Positions 33,485-45,452 of a stretch of DNA of 64,000 bases are shown in pieces. The DNA comes from Chlorops oryzae (Eukaryota > Arthropoda > Insecta > Diptera > Chloropidae), in the NCBI GenBank assembly GCA_020466095.1, contig CM035807.1, positions 65,521,281-65,585,280 of the forward strand. The letters run 5' to 3'. The notes under the pieces are model-generated. The model searched no databases and was not told where the DNA came from. It saw nothing but the letters and a program-made list of their open reading frames with translations. How positions within the stretch are numbered: the stretch's first letter is position 1; every line of letters begins with the position of its first letter. Both the position numbers and the translations under genes were made by a program.

Positions 33485-36400
33485 TCAATCGTCTCCCTTA
33501 TACACATTTATTATTCGACCCAGTGGCCATTGTAATACGGGGACATTGTCCTCCTTGATAATTACCAATGTGTCTGGCTTGATAATGGTTGTCGGGCCCT
33601 TCCATTTATGTCGCAATTGCAGCTCGGCTAAATACTCCTTTGACCAGCGCTCCCAGAATTTGTGTTTAATTTTGGAGACCTCTTCCCATCGTGTTGACAT
33701 CTTTGTTTTCATTGGTTCGGTGTCGGCATCAACGTTTGCCCTCAATGGCTCTCCAATGAGGAAATGTCCCGGAGTAAGTGCGCTTAGATCATTCGGATCG
33801 GAGGACATTGGAACTAGTGGCCGTGAATTAAGCATTGCTTCGACTTCAGTCACAACCGTGTTTAATTCCTCGAATGTCATTGTCGCTTCATGCAGTTTTG
33901 GAGCCAGCAGTTTTTTTTGTTGACTTCACCGCCGCTTCCCATAGACCGCCAAAGTGTGGAGCTCTTGGTGGGATGAACTGGAAGCTAATTCCTTTTTCAC
34001 TACAGGTTCGTATGATGGAATCGGATGCCTTTGATGAATAGATGCTGCTGGTGAGCTCCTCGAGTTGGTTTTTGGCTCCCACAAAGTTCGTTGCATTGTC
34101 GCAAAATATTGTTTTGCAGTAACCCCTTCGTGCAATAAATCGTTTGAGAGCTCCGATAAATGCGTCGGTCGTTAACTCCGTTACTAGTTCCAAGTGTACG
34201 GCCTTAGTCGAGAAGCAGCAGAAGACGGCAATGTACGCCTTTTGTGGCGCCTTTCCTCGAGTTGTAAAATGTACTCGGAAAGGTCCACAATAGTCTACGC
34301 CGGTGTGTAGAAATGGGCGCGCTGGTTCGACTCGTGATGGTGGTAAGTTCCTCAAAACTTGTTTGTATAAAACGGGCCTTGATTCGCGTACACCTTACAC
34401 AATGTTGAACGACTGATCTTGCCAAGCTTCTGCCTTTAAGTGGCCAAAATCGTTGTTTGACGAACGCGAGCAGTGCCGAGGGTCCACAATGATAATTCTC
34501 CTTGTGCATCTTTTCTAAAAGCAATTTCGTGATGGGATCATCTCCAGGTAGGATCATTTGATGCTTCGTGTCATATTGTTGAGATGATGCTTGTAATCTG
34601 CCGCCTACTCTGATTATTCCTTCTTCATCTAAGAATGGAGCCAGAGAATTAAGGGAGTTCGAGTTTGGTACTTTTCCTTCTTTTCGTAAGATCTTCAGTA
34701 GATCTTGAAAGTCGGACGTTTGAATTTGGCGTACTATTAATTTCAATGCTGCATCTAGCTCTGCCGGTGACAGTTGCTTATTTTTTGGTCGAGCATGTTT
34801 AGATTTTTTGCAATTTTTTGAAAATCGCAGTACGTATCCAGTCACTCTCTGGAGATAGAGAAATGAATTTCTGGATGGGATTGAATACACCAGTGGGTCC
34901 TCTGCCAAGTCTGCCTGTTTTGACGTTATGGCTACCGTTGCTGGACTATTTTCAATGACTAATTCCCTGTTGAAGGGAGGTGGCCACCTAGGCTCAGGCT
35001 CATATAAGAATAATGGTCCAAAGAACCACATATGGCACGTGGCCAATTCTCTCGGTTTTATTCCTCTTGAGAGCAAATCTGCTGGGTTTTGCTTGGATAG
35101 CACGTGTCGCCATTGCTCTGGCCTCGTCAACTGATTAATTTTTATAATTCGGTGTGCAACAAAAACTGGAAGCGTGCCTGGATGATTGTTTATCCATGAA
35201 AGCACGATTTGTGAATCTGTCCACAGGTAACTTGCCTTATTTTGGTAGTTCAAATCACCTTTTACTCTTGTCATTAGCTCGGCTGCTAACAGGGCGGCGC
35301 ATAGTTCCAAACGTGGAATCGTTTGCTGCTTTAGTGGTGCCACGCGTGACTTGGAACAATGTAAGTTCAGCTTGATCGTTTTATCCTTTTGCACAGACCT
35401 GATGTAGATTGCCGCACCGTATGCCTTCTCGGATGCATCAGCGAAAGCATGCAGTTGTATGTTCAGCTGACCTTGCTGACTAAGCACGTGTCGCGAAATT
35501 TTAACATTGTCCAGTGCTGGCAGGTCATCTTGCAACCGCATCCATCGTTGTTGAATTTCCAACGGAAGATCCGAGTCCCAGTCGATTTTAAGCTGCCATA
35601 ATTGCTGTATGTAAATTTTTGCAGTAACCACTACCGGACCGACCAATCCTAATGGGTCAAAAATGCGGGCCAAGTCAGAGGTCATGCTTCTTTTAGTGGT
35701 CGTTGTTCTTCTTTTGAGGTTTGTTTTTATGCAAAAAACATCCGTTTTGGGGAGCCACGTCAGACCTAAGGTTTTGGTGGCTTGAGTTTCTTGAGAGTCA
35801 AAATTAAGGTCAATTTCTTGGTCTCCTGCGGGAATCCCATGCAGTAATTTTGGACTGTTTGCACACCATTTTCGGAGTTGCATTCCAGCTCTTTGAAGAA
35901 CATCAATTAGTTGTTGCTGCATTTCCAGAGCTTCTCGCAAAGAGTCTGCGCCCAAAAGTCCGTCATCTACATAAAAATCTGCTTTAAGTGATGCTGCCCC
36001 AAGAGGAAATTGGTGTTGATATTCATCGACTAATTGATTCAAGCAGCGTGTTGCGAGATATGGAGCCGCCCGTGTTCCGTATGTCACTGTATTAAGTTGA
36101 TAGTACTTCAGATTTTCAGTCGGGCTGTTCCTCCACATTATCAGCTGCAGTTTCCGATCGTCCTCATTGACCCATATCTGACGATACATCTTTTCCACAT
36201 CTGTTTTTAGAACATATTTATGAATTCTAAAACGTAGCAGGAGGGAAAAGAGTTCGCTTTGGACAGTGGGTCCGATGTACATGATGTCGTTGAGTGACAA
36301 TCCATTTGTCGTCTTAGCAGACGCATCAAACACTACTCTTAATTTTGTAGTTGTACTTTCTGGTCGGAGAATACAATGATGAGGGATGAAATAATGCGTA

Positions 36401-36625
36401 AGAAGTTCTTGCTTTGGGTCGATTTCAGTCATGTGCCCCAATTTTTCGTATTCCATCATGAAGTGCGTGTATTGTGCTCTTAGTGATGGATTTTGGGTCA
36501 ATCTCCTCTCCAAAGACATGAACCTGCTGTATGCTATGGCTTTTGACTTCCCCAAGACTGATGGATGCTCCTTGAGAGGCAACTTGACTACATATTTTCC
36601 CGCGTTTGACCTCGTCGTGTGTTGT
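33485..36625 (-). pseudogene. Element D pol: RT, RNase H, integrase
   Basis: The RT-RNase H frame runs from about 36625 to 34360. It includes LKTDVEKMYRQIWV, the intact catalytic box ADFYVDDGLLG, and RNase H motifs [22 protein letters not shown] and LWTDSQIVLSW. An integrase zinc-binding region follows (MHKENYHCGPSALL...CVRC). The catalytic core is in another frame (34355-33888): TGVDYCGPF, FCDNATNFVG and GGLWEAAVKS. A further frame (33880-33485) has the C-terminal part with MLNSRPLVPMSSDP. Two frameshifts (near 34360 and 33895) and one TGA near 33484 disable it. Upstream it runs into an inverted duplication that replaces the gag-protease junction. Confidence 0.87.
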
Positions 36626-36630
36626 GCAAA

Positions 36631-37011
36631 GTGAGATTCGCAGCGTAGTTCATCCTCTGTAAGCGACGTGCTCGAGTGCGGTGTGTCTTCAAGCTGCCAG
36701 AATTAAGAAATAGTATCCTCAAGCTCCTGTGTTGTACACACTCCACATGTGGCTATATTGGAGTGGAGACTGGTGATACTGCCTGCAATTATCCATCCAA
36801 AAACCGTGTTCTGGAGTGTTGGAAGATTCTCGGATAGCCTCTTCCTGCCTTTTGTAAGAAGGTCCAAATAAAGTTCCGCTCCTATATAGCCACATGTGGA
36901 GTGTGTACAACACAGGAGCTTGAGGATACTATTTCTAAATTCTGGCAGCTTGAAGACACACCGCACTCGAGCACGTCGCTTACAGAGGATGAACTGCGCT
37001 GCGAATCTCAC
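36631..37011. repeat. Inverted duplication inside element D
   Basis: Bases 36631-36758 and 36883-37011 are inverted copies with only a few differences, separated by about 124 bp. The left copy, read on the minus strand, encodes the protease-RT linker (TTQELEDTIS, stop, FWQLEDTPHSS). The right copy has a Lys codon where the left has a stop. The spacer encodes a protease C-terminal piece (QNTVFGWIIAGSI). The arrangement could form a 128 bp stem. Confidence 0.9.
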
Positions 37012-37125
37012 AATTGTGCCACAATTGTATCCCAATAGTGAACCGGAAGGCGTTGCGCTGCCAGGCCATGCATACATTCATGTGTTACGTCGTGCAATGT
37101 CTTGAGGGACGATGATGACTCGGAC

Positions 37126-38148
37126 TTAGTGGTTGGCTGCGTTAGTAACTTGTTCAGCAGTGTTGTAACAAGCAACCTTTGGTTGTCGTACCTGTTTATT
37201 AAAATGGACCGCAGTGTAGTTCCCTCCGATCGCTGGAAGGTGCTGTATTAGTTTTTTAGGTTCCCCCGCGAGAGCTTGGGTTAAATAGTGCATTTTTCTT
37301 GCATCGCTGATATTTGCTGTGTGAACGATCTCAGTATATAGATCCTTGAAGGCCATCCACTGCAAATAGTTGCCATTAAATGTCGGCACAGAAATTCTGG
37401 GCAGAAGAATCTCGTTGTCATGATGATTCGATGATTCTTGTGGTCTAGCTGCCTGATCCTCTTTTGGAATGTGTTGTCGAAGCTCCACTAGGACTGATGC
37501 CACCTTCGACTCCATATCATAGAATAATTCTGGTGTAAATTCGAGAATGTGGTCGTCCGTTGTGGATTCCCAGAGGACGTCATTGTTTTGAGTGAACTCC
37601 GACAAATATTTTTCCAGGATGCCAGATTTCAACATGTAGTACGTATTTGGATGCTCCATATGAGCTTGAGCATTGATCTCTTCGATGTTGCGATTTAGCG
37701 CCTTAACGAATGCCTTTTGGTTTCTTAATAACTTCTGCGTCTTCGTGCTTAGAGTTCCATTTTCATTCGTGTTTGGTTGAGATTTGGATTGTTGCACCTT
37801 CGTTGTAGAACCTGCGCCCCTGCGACTGTCGAATTCACCACCTACAGCACCGCCATCCATTAAAACGTGTTCCATGCTTAGACCTTCCATTATTTTGATG
37901 TACCGGATTACCAAGTTGTTCATCTTGTCATAATAATTTTCCATGAAATAGTCATCTTCCGCTGCGACTTCTTTTTTAGCCAGAATTTCCTTATGATTAC
38001 GATGAAATTCATTTGCCAGCTCTTCTAGTCGTCTTATACGTTCTTCCAGGTACTCTGGTGTCTTGCGGTCTTTGCCATCTTTTTTGAAATTCGCGATAAC
38101 TTTCTCGATTAAGGAACCTAGTTCCTGCTGCCTTTGAATTGATGCCAT
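37126..38148 (-). pseudogene. Element D gag N-terminal part
   Basis: It has an ATG start (38148) and 340 codons. The N-terminal third is a coiled-coil-like stretch (RTPEYLEERIRRLEELANEF style heptads), followed by a BEL Gag capsid-type block (RISVPTFNGNYLQWMAFKDLY, ALAGEPKKLIQHLPAIGGNY). It then changes abruptly into sequence without Gag similarity and stops. The zinc knuckles and the protease active site expected next are missing. Deletion plus the inverted duplication downstream explains this. D could not assemble its own nucleocapsid. Confidence 0.8.
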
Positions 38149-38293
38149 CGTTGATGATGAATATCTTTCGACTCCGTATGGTTTTATGCGATTAAAAAAC
38201 GCGACGAACTTTTCTTAATTTCACTTGCGATTTTTCGATTTTACGTTTACGCGTTCGAATTTAAAAGATTCTTTTGAATTTTCGGGGTCACCA

Positions 38294-38685
38294 TGTACAG
38301 AATTCAATTCTTATGTGGAACGAACACACTTGAGCGTCGATCCAGGCACCAAATTCTGTTACTTATGTGGAACGAACACACTTGAGCGTCGATCCGGAAG
38401 TTAACATTCAAATTCAATGGTTTTGATTGAACTGCTCTTTATTGACTAGAAAGTTGCATTTTTATACATAAATTTTGCTTACTTCTAATAAAATAATTTT
38501 AGTGTATTTAGTGAGCAACGTGCAGTGACATGTGCCGCGGTGGTTTGTTAGCTTTTCTTACATTTTGCCACGCGAACTGCATTCGTCTGAACCTCATATG
38601 CAATCATATTGTTATGCAATTCTGCGTGCCGAATTCGATATGCTTGTTCAATGCAAAACAAAGTGATCAATATGTTTCTCAAACA
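38294..38685 (-). repeat. 5' LTR of element D
   Basis: It is 392 bp and shares the internal duplication of the 3' LTR. It lacks 15-16 bases present in the 3' LTR near 30982. The primer-binding-type sequence follows directly without spacer on the minus strand. Confidence 0.9.
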
Positions 38686-38690
38686 GGACC

Positions 38691-41600
38691 CATCTCGGAA
38701 TTAGGATTTGCTCGATAAATGGCAAATCAATTACAAAGGCGTGCCAGCGCTCCAAAGCCTCAGTTGAGACTCGTTGATCCCAGTCAGTGCCTTCGAGCCA
38801 CAATTGTTGCATCAGAACCTTGGCTCGAATGATGATCGGAGTCAGCCATCCCGCTGGATCAAACAATTTAGCGATATCTGAAAGGATCTGGCGTTTGGTG
38901 GTGGACTTCGCGGCGGAATGAGTACTTAACTTGTAGGAGAAAAAATCCGTGACAGCATTCCATCGAATTCCTAACATTTTTGCATCACTGGCAGATCTGA
39001 TCTTTAAAAACTCGGCGTCGAGAAGATGCCAAGGGGCGACGTCTTCCAATAACGTTGGATGATTCGCAGTTATTTTCCTCAATGGAAATCCGGCGGATCC
39101 GAGCGTACGTATTAGCTGCTCCTTCGCCACACAGGCTTCTTCCAGCGTATGTCCGCCGGCCAGGACTTCATCGACATAGGTTTCGTTTTTCAAAATGAAG
39201 GCTGCCTGTGGAGCATCTTCAATGGAGTCGTTGGCCAGCTGATGGAGCGTTCGAATAGCTAAAAATGGAGCACAGTTGACGCCAAATGTGACCGTTTTCA
39301 GCTCACAGTCCCGGATCGGCGCCGTATCATTTTCGCGGAATAAGATGCGCTGGAATGCCCGATCATCTTCATGCACTCGAATCTGTCGGTACATCTTTTC
39401 AATGTCCCCATTGAAGACGAAACGGTAGAGCCGCCAATTGAGCAAAAGGATGACTAGATCTGATTGCAACACCGGTCCCACGTGAAATATATCATTCTGC
39501 GACAGGGCGGAAAAGGTTTTCTGCGACGCGTTGAAAACGACTCGTACCTTGGTGGAGGTGCTCTCAGGCTTCATAACCGCATGGTGCGGTAGATAGAACG
39601 AAAGGAAATTATTTTCTCGTGTGATCTCAAAATCAGGGCATGGTCCCATATGATCGTATGTGAGAAACTCGGACAGAACGGAATTATAGGTGTCGCGCAT
39701 AAGTGGCTGCTTTGCGAGCCTTCTCTCCAGGCTCCTATACTGCGTCAGCGCTCCAAATCGTGACGAGCCCAAGCGAAGAGCGGCTTTGGAGAATTCATCC
39801 TTAAATGGTAGACGCACGACGTATCTACCATCCGAATTCCTAATGGTGGTTTGAGAGTAAAATTCTTCACAACAGATGTCTTCTGGAAGACGAGAAGGGG
39901 AGGTCGTAATTTCTTCCTGCTCCCAAAACGATTTGAGTAACTCGTGGAGTGACTCGTGGGGATCTCCGGAGGAGACTTGCGTCGTAAACGCGTCGGTGGT
40001 TACGCTGGCGATCGGCCCACTCAAATACCAACCGAAGACAGAATTTTGGGCAATAAGGCTTCCTCCGATATTCATCTTGACGCCCGGCCCAAGTAATTTC
40101 GGCATGATATTAGACCCGATGACCATATCGATGCGGGCTGGATTCATAAACCGGGGATCGGCGAGCTCCAACGATGAGATCTCGTGGGGATCCAAATTGG
40201 AGACCCTTTTGGCCGGAAGCCAATTGGTCAATTTCGGCAACACCACGGCGTCGATTTCTTCCTCGAACGGAGAACGAGGCGATGCGAGCGTGATGGTGCA
40301 CTCCTTTTTCGCGATTTGGGTGCATTGGCCACCCATGCCGGATACGTTGCAGATTTTATGAGTCGTCGGCAAGTTCAACTGCAGCTGCATGCGTTCGGTT
40401 AAGAATGTTCTCTGCGAACCTTGGTCCAAAAGCGCCCGGACTAGGAATCGTTCTCCATTATGTAGAATCTGCGCGATGGCCGTTGGCAAAAGCACCTGTG
40501 TCTGGCTGATGGAGACGTGTGCGTGTGCCTGTGACGTGGAGGGGATGCTCACGGAGCTCGAGGCCTCTGGTTGCGCATGGAAATGCGGCGGTTGGCTCGT
40601 CGGAGACGGGCCCATCTCCGGAAGAGATGTCAAAGAGGGGGTAGAGGCTTTCGTGTCCAATGTTGCAGCCGCGCTCGCAAAATGCAACAAAGTGTGATGT
40701 CGCTGTTGGCACTTCGCACAGTTGTGTGGACTGGGGCATTTGGACCGTTGGTGATTGGTGGCGAGACAGCGCTTCGATTTCGTAACAAGTTTAAATCGCT
40801 CCGCGACTGGCATCTTCAAAAATTGGGCGCATTGGCGTAAGGGATGGTTCCCGTTGCACAAGGGGCACGACCCTGGAGTCTGATCCTGAGTGTGGAAAAC
40901 GATGGTCGATGAAGTTGATTGGTTTGCAGATAGAACCGGCGCTTTCACCTTCGTGAAGCTCGAAAGGCGTTCGACGACCTCATAGCGGTTTCTGAGAAAT
41001 TCGTTCATCTGTTTCCAAGTCGGCAGCTCTCGATGCGATGAAAGCGACTGCTCCCAATGTGCGATCGAAGGGGCTGGAGCAAAAATGAACGAGCATGGCA
41101 TCCCAAAAATCGTCCACTCCTTGACTTCTCATCATGGTGATACAATCGTTGACTGTCGTCTGAATTTTCAAATTTCCTTCGTAGGTCTCGTCTTCAATCG
41201 CTGGCAGATCGAACAAGGTCTTCAATTGGTGATCGATTAAAATGCGCTTGTTCTCGTACCGCGCTTGGAGAGCCTCCCAGGCGTGCGAAAAATTCGATCC
41301 ACACAGGGGGTATCCTTTGACAATCGCTCCGGCGGCGCCTGTCGTTTTATTGTGCAAATAATACAGCTTTTGTACAGGTGGCAGTCTCGGGTTGTTGATA
41401 TACACGGCCGTAAACATGTCACAAAATGCTGGCCACTCGTTGTATCCTCCGGAAAAATTTGCAACGTCACACGGGGGCACTCGAATAAAATGATCTTCTG
41501 GCGGCATCTCAGCAGATGGGGCAGACGTCCTTGTGCTGGATAGTGGTGGATGGGAGTGAGAATGCATCTGTAGCAGATCCTTCAGCTGAGCGCGCACGAT

Positions 41601-41843
41601 AACTTGGAGGTCGCGACATTCATTATACGTTACTTGAGCCAGAGCGGCAACTTCATCATGCCATGCGTCGTTTGAGCGGGCCGCGTCGTAAGTCTCTTGA
41701 ACCCGCTTCCAACAATCCTGAATTTCCTCAAATTTGATCTCGATGAGTGACTCTGTTTGATTCAAGGGGTCAGACCGCATGATCACGTCGCAGTAGCTCT
41801 TAAGCTGCTGTACCGCGTCGTTGAATTTCAAATCAAAAGACAT
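38691..41843 (-). pseudogene. Element A gag-protease-RT
   Basis: Gag starts at an ATG (41843) and is nearly identical to B Gag, including the codon where B has a stop (VQKLYYLHNK). An 11-base deletion near 41065 shifts the frame after HFCSS; the correct sequence continues in the frame ending at 38648. A 9-base in-frame deletion near 40768 removes the second Cys of the middle zinc knuckle (CLATNH against CLKCLAINH in B). The protease has LLDQGSQRTF. The RT catalytic box reads YVDE (codons at 39167-39178) instead of YVDD, changing a metal-binding Asp to Glu. The frame runs to the D insertion at 38690. A is therefore defective independently of D. Confidence 0.88.
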
Positions 41844-43196
41844 ATCGATAACTTTGATGAAACTGTGTCACAAAAATCAGGTGCCGTGCTTCCGGAATAA
41901 AGATAAAAATAATTTAGTAATATCTCAGCAAAATTAATGAATATACTCGCCCACGCTTAAATTTGATTTTGCCAAACGCAAAATTATCGATGTGACGATG
42001 GATGAGCTAAGCTTTGTCAGGTGCGGAAAATACCGGTCGTAGGGCACTATGATGATCGAAGGCGTACGAGCACCCTTCAAGTCCGTCGCAAACGAACGTG
42101 TGGAAAATGCTTCGCAAAAGAAAAAAAATAATAAATTTGCAGCCGTGGCAGCGAATCGTTCTAAATTCCTGCGCTGCAATATAAATTTATGTTGACAATA
42201 CAGTGCGAACGATGCCGACGGTAGCGCACTTCCAGTTCCAGACCTTTATTTTCGCAACACCCCCACAAATTCCTGCAACCCCAGATTCAATATTAAAAAA
42301 TCCAAACGAATTAATAAATTTTATTAAAATCAAATTCCAATCTTTCAAAATATCAGTAAAATCAGCAATTCCAATTTAAGAAATTGCAATACGCCAAGAG
42401 ACAAATTCAAATGATGTTTTTTCTAATGTTTGCCCACTGTCGCAGAATTTCATGCACGCTGTCTAAGCCAATCTCTCATACGCACGGGCAGAGCTCAGAC
42501 TGCGCGTAAGCAGCGCACAAGCAGCAGAGGAAAGGTGAGACTTTCAATAGCGATCGACAGAACGACCGAACGACCGAACTTCAAAGCGACGCTTTCAGTT
42601 GCCTTGTCACTGAGGCGAAAAGCGTAAAAAACGAGAGCTTGTACGTGTGTGTGGTTGCAGGCGAACCGCGATTCCAATAGCTGTGGCAAGTTCGGCCGCA
42701 CAAATTCCACTCGATCACGTTTGATGTTCGATCCGACACACCGCGTGGCAACTGACCAGCCCAACAATTGTCCCGTACGAAGTTTGAATATAAGTACAGG
42801 CGCTATTTCAAAGCAAAGCAATGAAACAAAAAAAAAAACCAAACAACCGCAAGGCCTTGATGCTGGCTGTGTTCGTTTGCAAAAAAGGGAACGAGAAATC
42901 TAACGCTGCTGGCAGACCCGTTATATGGCTGTTGGTCTGCAATATTCGTTGTGCACAAAAAACCACCACCAAAGGCGACACGGGTGTGCGAGCGAGATAG
43001 GCGATACGAATATGAAGGGAAAGGATGAGTCGAAACGGTGATGTGTGTCACGTGCCTGGATCGTGCTGCCCTTGACTTCTCTGAAGGGCAAATAGCGGTA
43101 AAGGGTGACACACACGTGGCCTACTTTCTCGATCTTTCCTTGCAAGGATTGGTTCTCCAGAACCTGTTTCCAGGCTCCTGGCACGGGATCGCCAAG
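41844..43196 (-). other. Element A leader with primer site
   Basis: The primer-binding-type tggcgatcccgtgccagg is at 43177-43194. The leader aligns with B's leader and retains the uninterrupted site (attaaaaaatcc near 42293) where B carries a DINE-like insert. It also has extra sequence near 42430-42510 that B lacks. Confidence 0.8.
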
Positions 43197-43804
43197 TGTT
43201 AATGTGAGAGGCAAGCAAATAAGATGACGTACCTGGTCTTACGCTGCGGATTGGAGGGGTTGCCGTGTACGGTGGTTTATCGTTCGCCGATTACGCGACG
43301 CGGATTATTTTGATCTGTTTTTTGTGTAAATTTTAAATTAGACGCCTTCTTGGCGGTGGTATCATAAAATGGATAGTAATGAATATGAAAAAAAAATAAA
43401 ACAAATTTGCCTTCTTGGCGTTGTGGAATTTGGATTTCACTTTTAATTCAATCAAGTGCACTTTTTTTGTTTTTTATAAATTCTGTTTATGATTTTATTT
43501 TTTAATTATTTGGACGATTTGGTTCTTTGTTTTTTAAATTATTTTTTTTTGTAGTTCACTTTGATTTGATATATTTTTTTTGTAGTTCACTTTGATTTTT
43601 ATATATTTTTGTTGAATTATTGATCGGGCGGATGATGTTGCGCGCACGAGTTTCATCGACGAGATTATTCTTTCGAGTGGAAACGGTTGAAGGGCCAGAA
43701 CTCGCTCGAACTCGAACTTCGAAGTCGTACAAAAAAGGAAAGAGTTGATTAATTCGCCGCGCTTTAAAGGTTCGGCTGCGTAGCTGCGGCGGCGAACACG
43801 AACA
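43197..43804 (-). repeat. 5' LTR of element A
   Basis: It is 608 bp. On the minus strand it starts tgttcgtgttcgccgccgc and ends ctcacattaaca, like B's LTR. The middle differs: a cttcttggcg motif is followed by other sequence, and two ttgtagttcactttgat repeats occur near 43550 and 43582. The outer flank is atgcc, the expected 5-base target duplication, but its partner is lost with the truncated 3' end. Confidence 0.85.
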
Positions 43805-45255
43805 ATGCCATTGGTGCGTGTTTTGCACCAATTTTATAAAAAGGGTACTTTTATATGGGAGCCCCCTTAAATAGGGGAGATAGTGGGAAAGTTTGTTCAG
43901 ATAAAATGTTACGGGGGAAAAATTAATGGGGGTCGCTCTCACACTTTACCCACTTTCTGACCTCCCTTACAGAGTTATGGCGACATTAGTAAGATTTGGC
44001 GGGGTTTTTGTGAACTTTGACCCTCGTGGGGCACGTCTAAGCGTCGTCCTACAGAAAAAAAATTTGGCCCATAAAGTTTTTCGAGGAACCCTACAAAATG
44101 AGACCACCGCACCTAAGAAATTCCAAAAAGTCGTTTAACGTCATGTCTAATAGGCACTGACCTACAGGTGGACAAAAAAAAACACAAAAATTATTTTTAT
44201 GCAATTCGACATCATAATAGGCCTATTATAAAATTGTGGCTAGTTTAGAGAAGTCGAAACAATTTTTTTTTTTTACTGTAAAATTAATGGCTGGGACACA
44301 ATAAGTTCCACATTTGCCAGCTAAGTTCTCAAGTAATGATGTATGTATCTTCGTTTTAATGACCGACGTGAGGCTCTGATACGAGTATGTACGAATAGAT
44401 GCGTAAGATGGAGTACAGGCAAAGGAGCAAAATGGCCTTTGCCAAGAATATTTAGATAGTTAGCTTTAGTGCGAATTGAGTGCCATTGAGTACTTATATT
44501 CCTGCTTGACACTCTTTCGACTCAGTAGCTTCATTATTTAATTTCCCGTTTTATATGACCGGCGTCAGCACAAATTCAAAAGAGCGAAAAATTCAAACGT
44601 TGAGCTCGGCCCAGACGTAAACGAGTCCTATGTCACCTCGTTGACGGACGTTACGAAACTCAGCCAAAACTATATTAAATTTCAAAAGAAAAATTCTATG
44701 AAGACATGTTTGATTTTTTAGAAAATATTATATATTATATATTTTAGAAATTAGTACGATATTTTAAAATATTTTCGTTTGACACAGTGCGTGGGGCCCC
44801 TGGGTTAGGGGCCCGGGAGATTGTCACCCCTAAGACCCCCGATACTTACGTTAATGTCTGTTAGCAGCATAAATGTCCCTCAAGAATTTTTTTGTTTTGA
44901 TTTAAATCAATTTGCCCCTATTTATTATGTTTTAGTTTTGTTTAGTTATTATATTAATTGGTAAAACATGAATGCATGGCATTATTAAATTAGTTGCCGT
45001 CAAATTTTTATTTATTTAAGTTAATATGCTCATATGTTTATATATCACGAAATTTGTTATATACTCAAGCTTTTCGGTAGTTTTGTATATGACATTAAAT
45101 TTTTTTTCATCTTAAAAAGTTTTAATTTGGCTGAGAAAAATCCCAACTATTTCTTAAATTTTATATAAAAGCTAAATAAACGCTTGAGAATTCAAATAAA
45201 CTCCTTCAAACACATATCTACGCTATCTTATTACCCTATTTTTGTCATCAGCACA
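43805..45255. other. No gene recognised; hairpin and GC-rich palindrome
   Basis: The hairpin attggtgc-gtgtttt-gcaccaat starts at 43809. A GC-rich palindromic stretch ggggcccctgggttaggggc followed by cc lies near 44789. Short frames (43926-44138, 44321-44512) show no known similarity. AT-rich DNA fills the rest. Confidence 0.4.
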
Positions 45256-45452
45256 TCCGCTCTCAGCATATAGAACTTTAGCTGCAACTTCGGCCAAAAG
45301 CTATTACGTGGTACACCACACTTTCTATTACGTGGTTCACCACAATACTCGACTTATGGCGTGGTTCACCACAGTTGAACTTTTTCACCAAATCATGCCA
45401 TAACGCGCCAAAATTTGGCCGAAGTTGCAGCTATAGTTCTATATGGCTCTCA
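45256..45452. repeat. Cruciform-type foldback with three inner hairpins
   Basis: Bases 45265-45296 (tatagaacttta, gctgcaacttcggccaaa) are the inverted complement of about 45412-45447. Between them, three units contain the self-complementary gtggt-(t/a)c-accac, at about 45309, 45335 and 45369. The unit length is 26-34 bp. No ORF of credible function crosses it. Confidence 0.7.

Larger units (their letters stand above)
30710..38685 (-). mobile_element. BEL/Pao element D with envelope-type ORF, inserted in element A
   Basis: It is a complete element of about 8.0 kb with LTRs of 407 bp (3', 30710-31116) and 392 bp (5', 38294-38685). The 5-base target duplication ggacc lies at 30705-30709 and 38686-38690. 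Its primer site tggtgaccccgaa (38281-38293) is of a different class from A, B and E. Order on the minus strand: LTR, gag (internally deleted), rearranged protease segment, RT-RNase H-integrase, env, polypurine tract and LTR. The LTRs differ by one 15-16 base indel and few substitutions, so the insertion is recent. Confidence 0.93.
30071..43804 (-). mobile_element. BEL/Pao element A, 3' truncated, interrupted by element D
   Basis: The 5' LTR (43197-43804), primer site, leader, gag, protease and RT are present. Element D splits pol at 30710-38685. RNase H continues to 30074 and then stops at a junction with element C; integrase and 3' LTR are missing. Where they can be compared, gag-pol is nearly identical to element B, with long stretches differing at only a few bases. 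The LTR is clearly different in length and middle sequence from B's. Confidence 0.88.

Noticed and set aside
44321..44512. 63-codon minus-strand frame
   Set aside because: No family resemblance, no context, and a length expected by chance.
44785..44825. GC-rich palindrome as a hAT terminal repeat
   Set aside because: The ggggcccc-type string is suggestive, but I found no partner end or 8-bp duplication.
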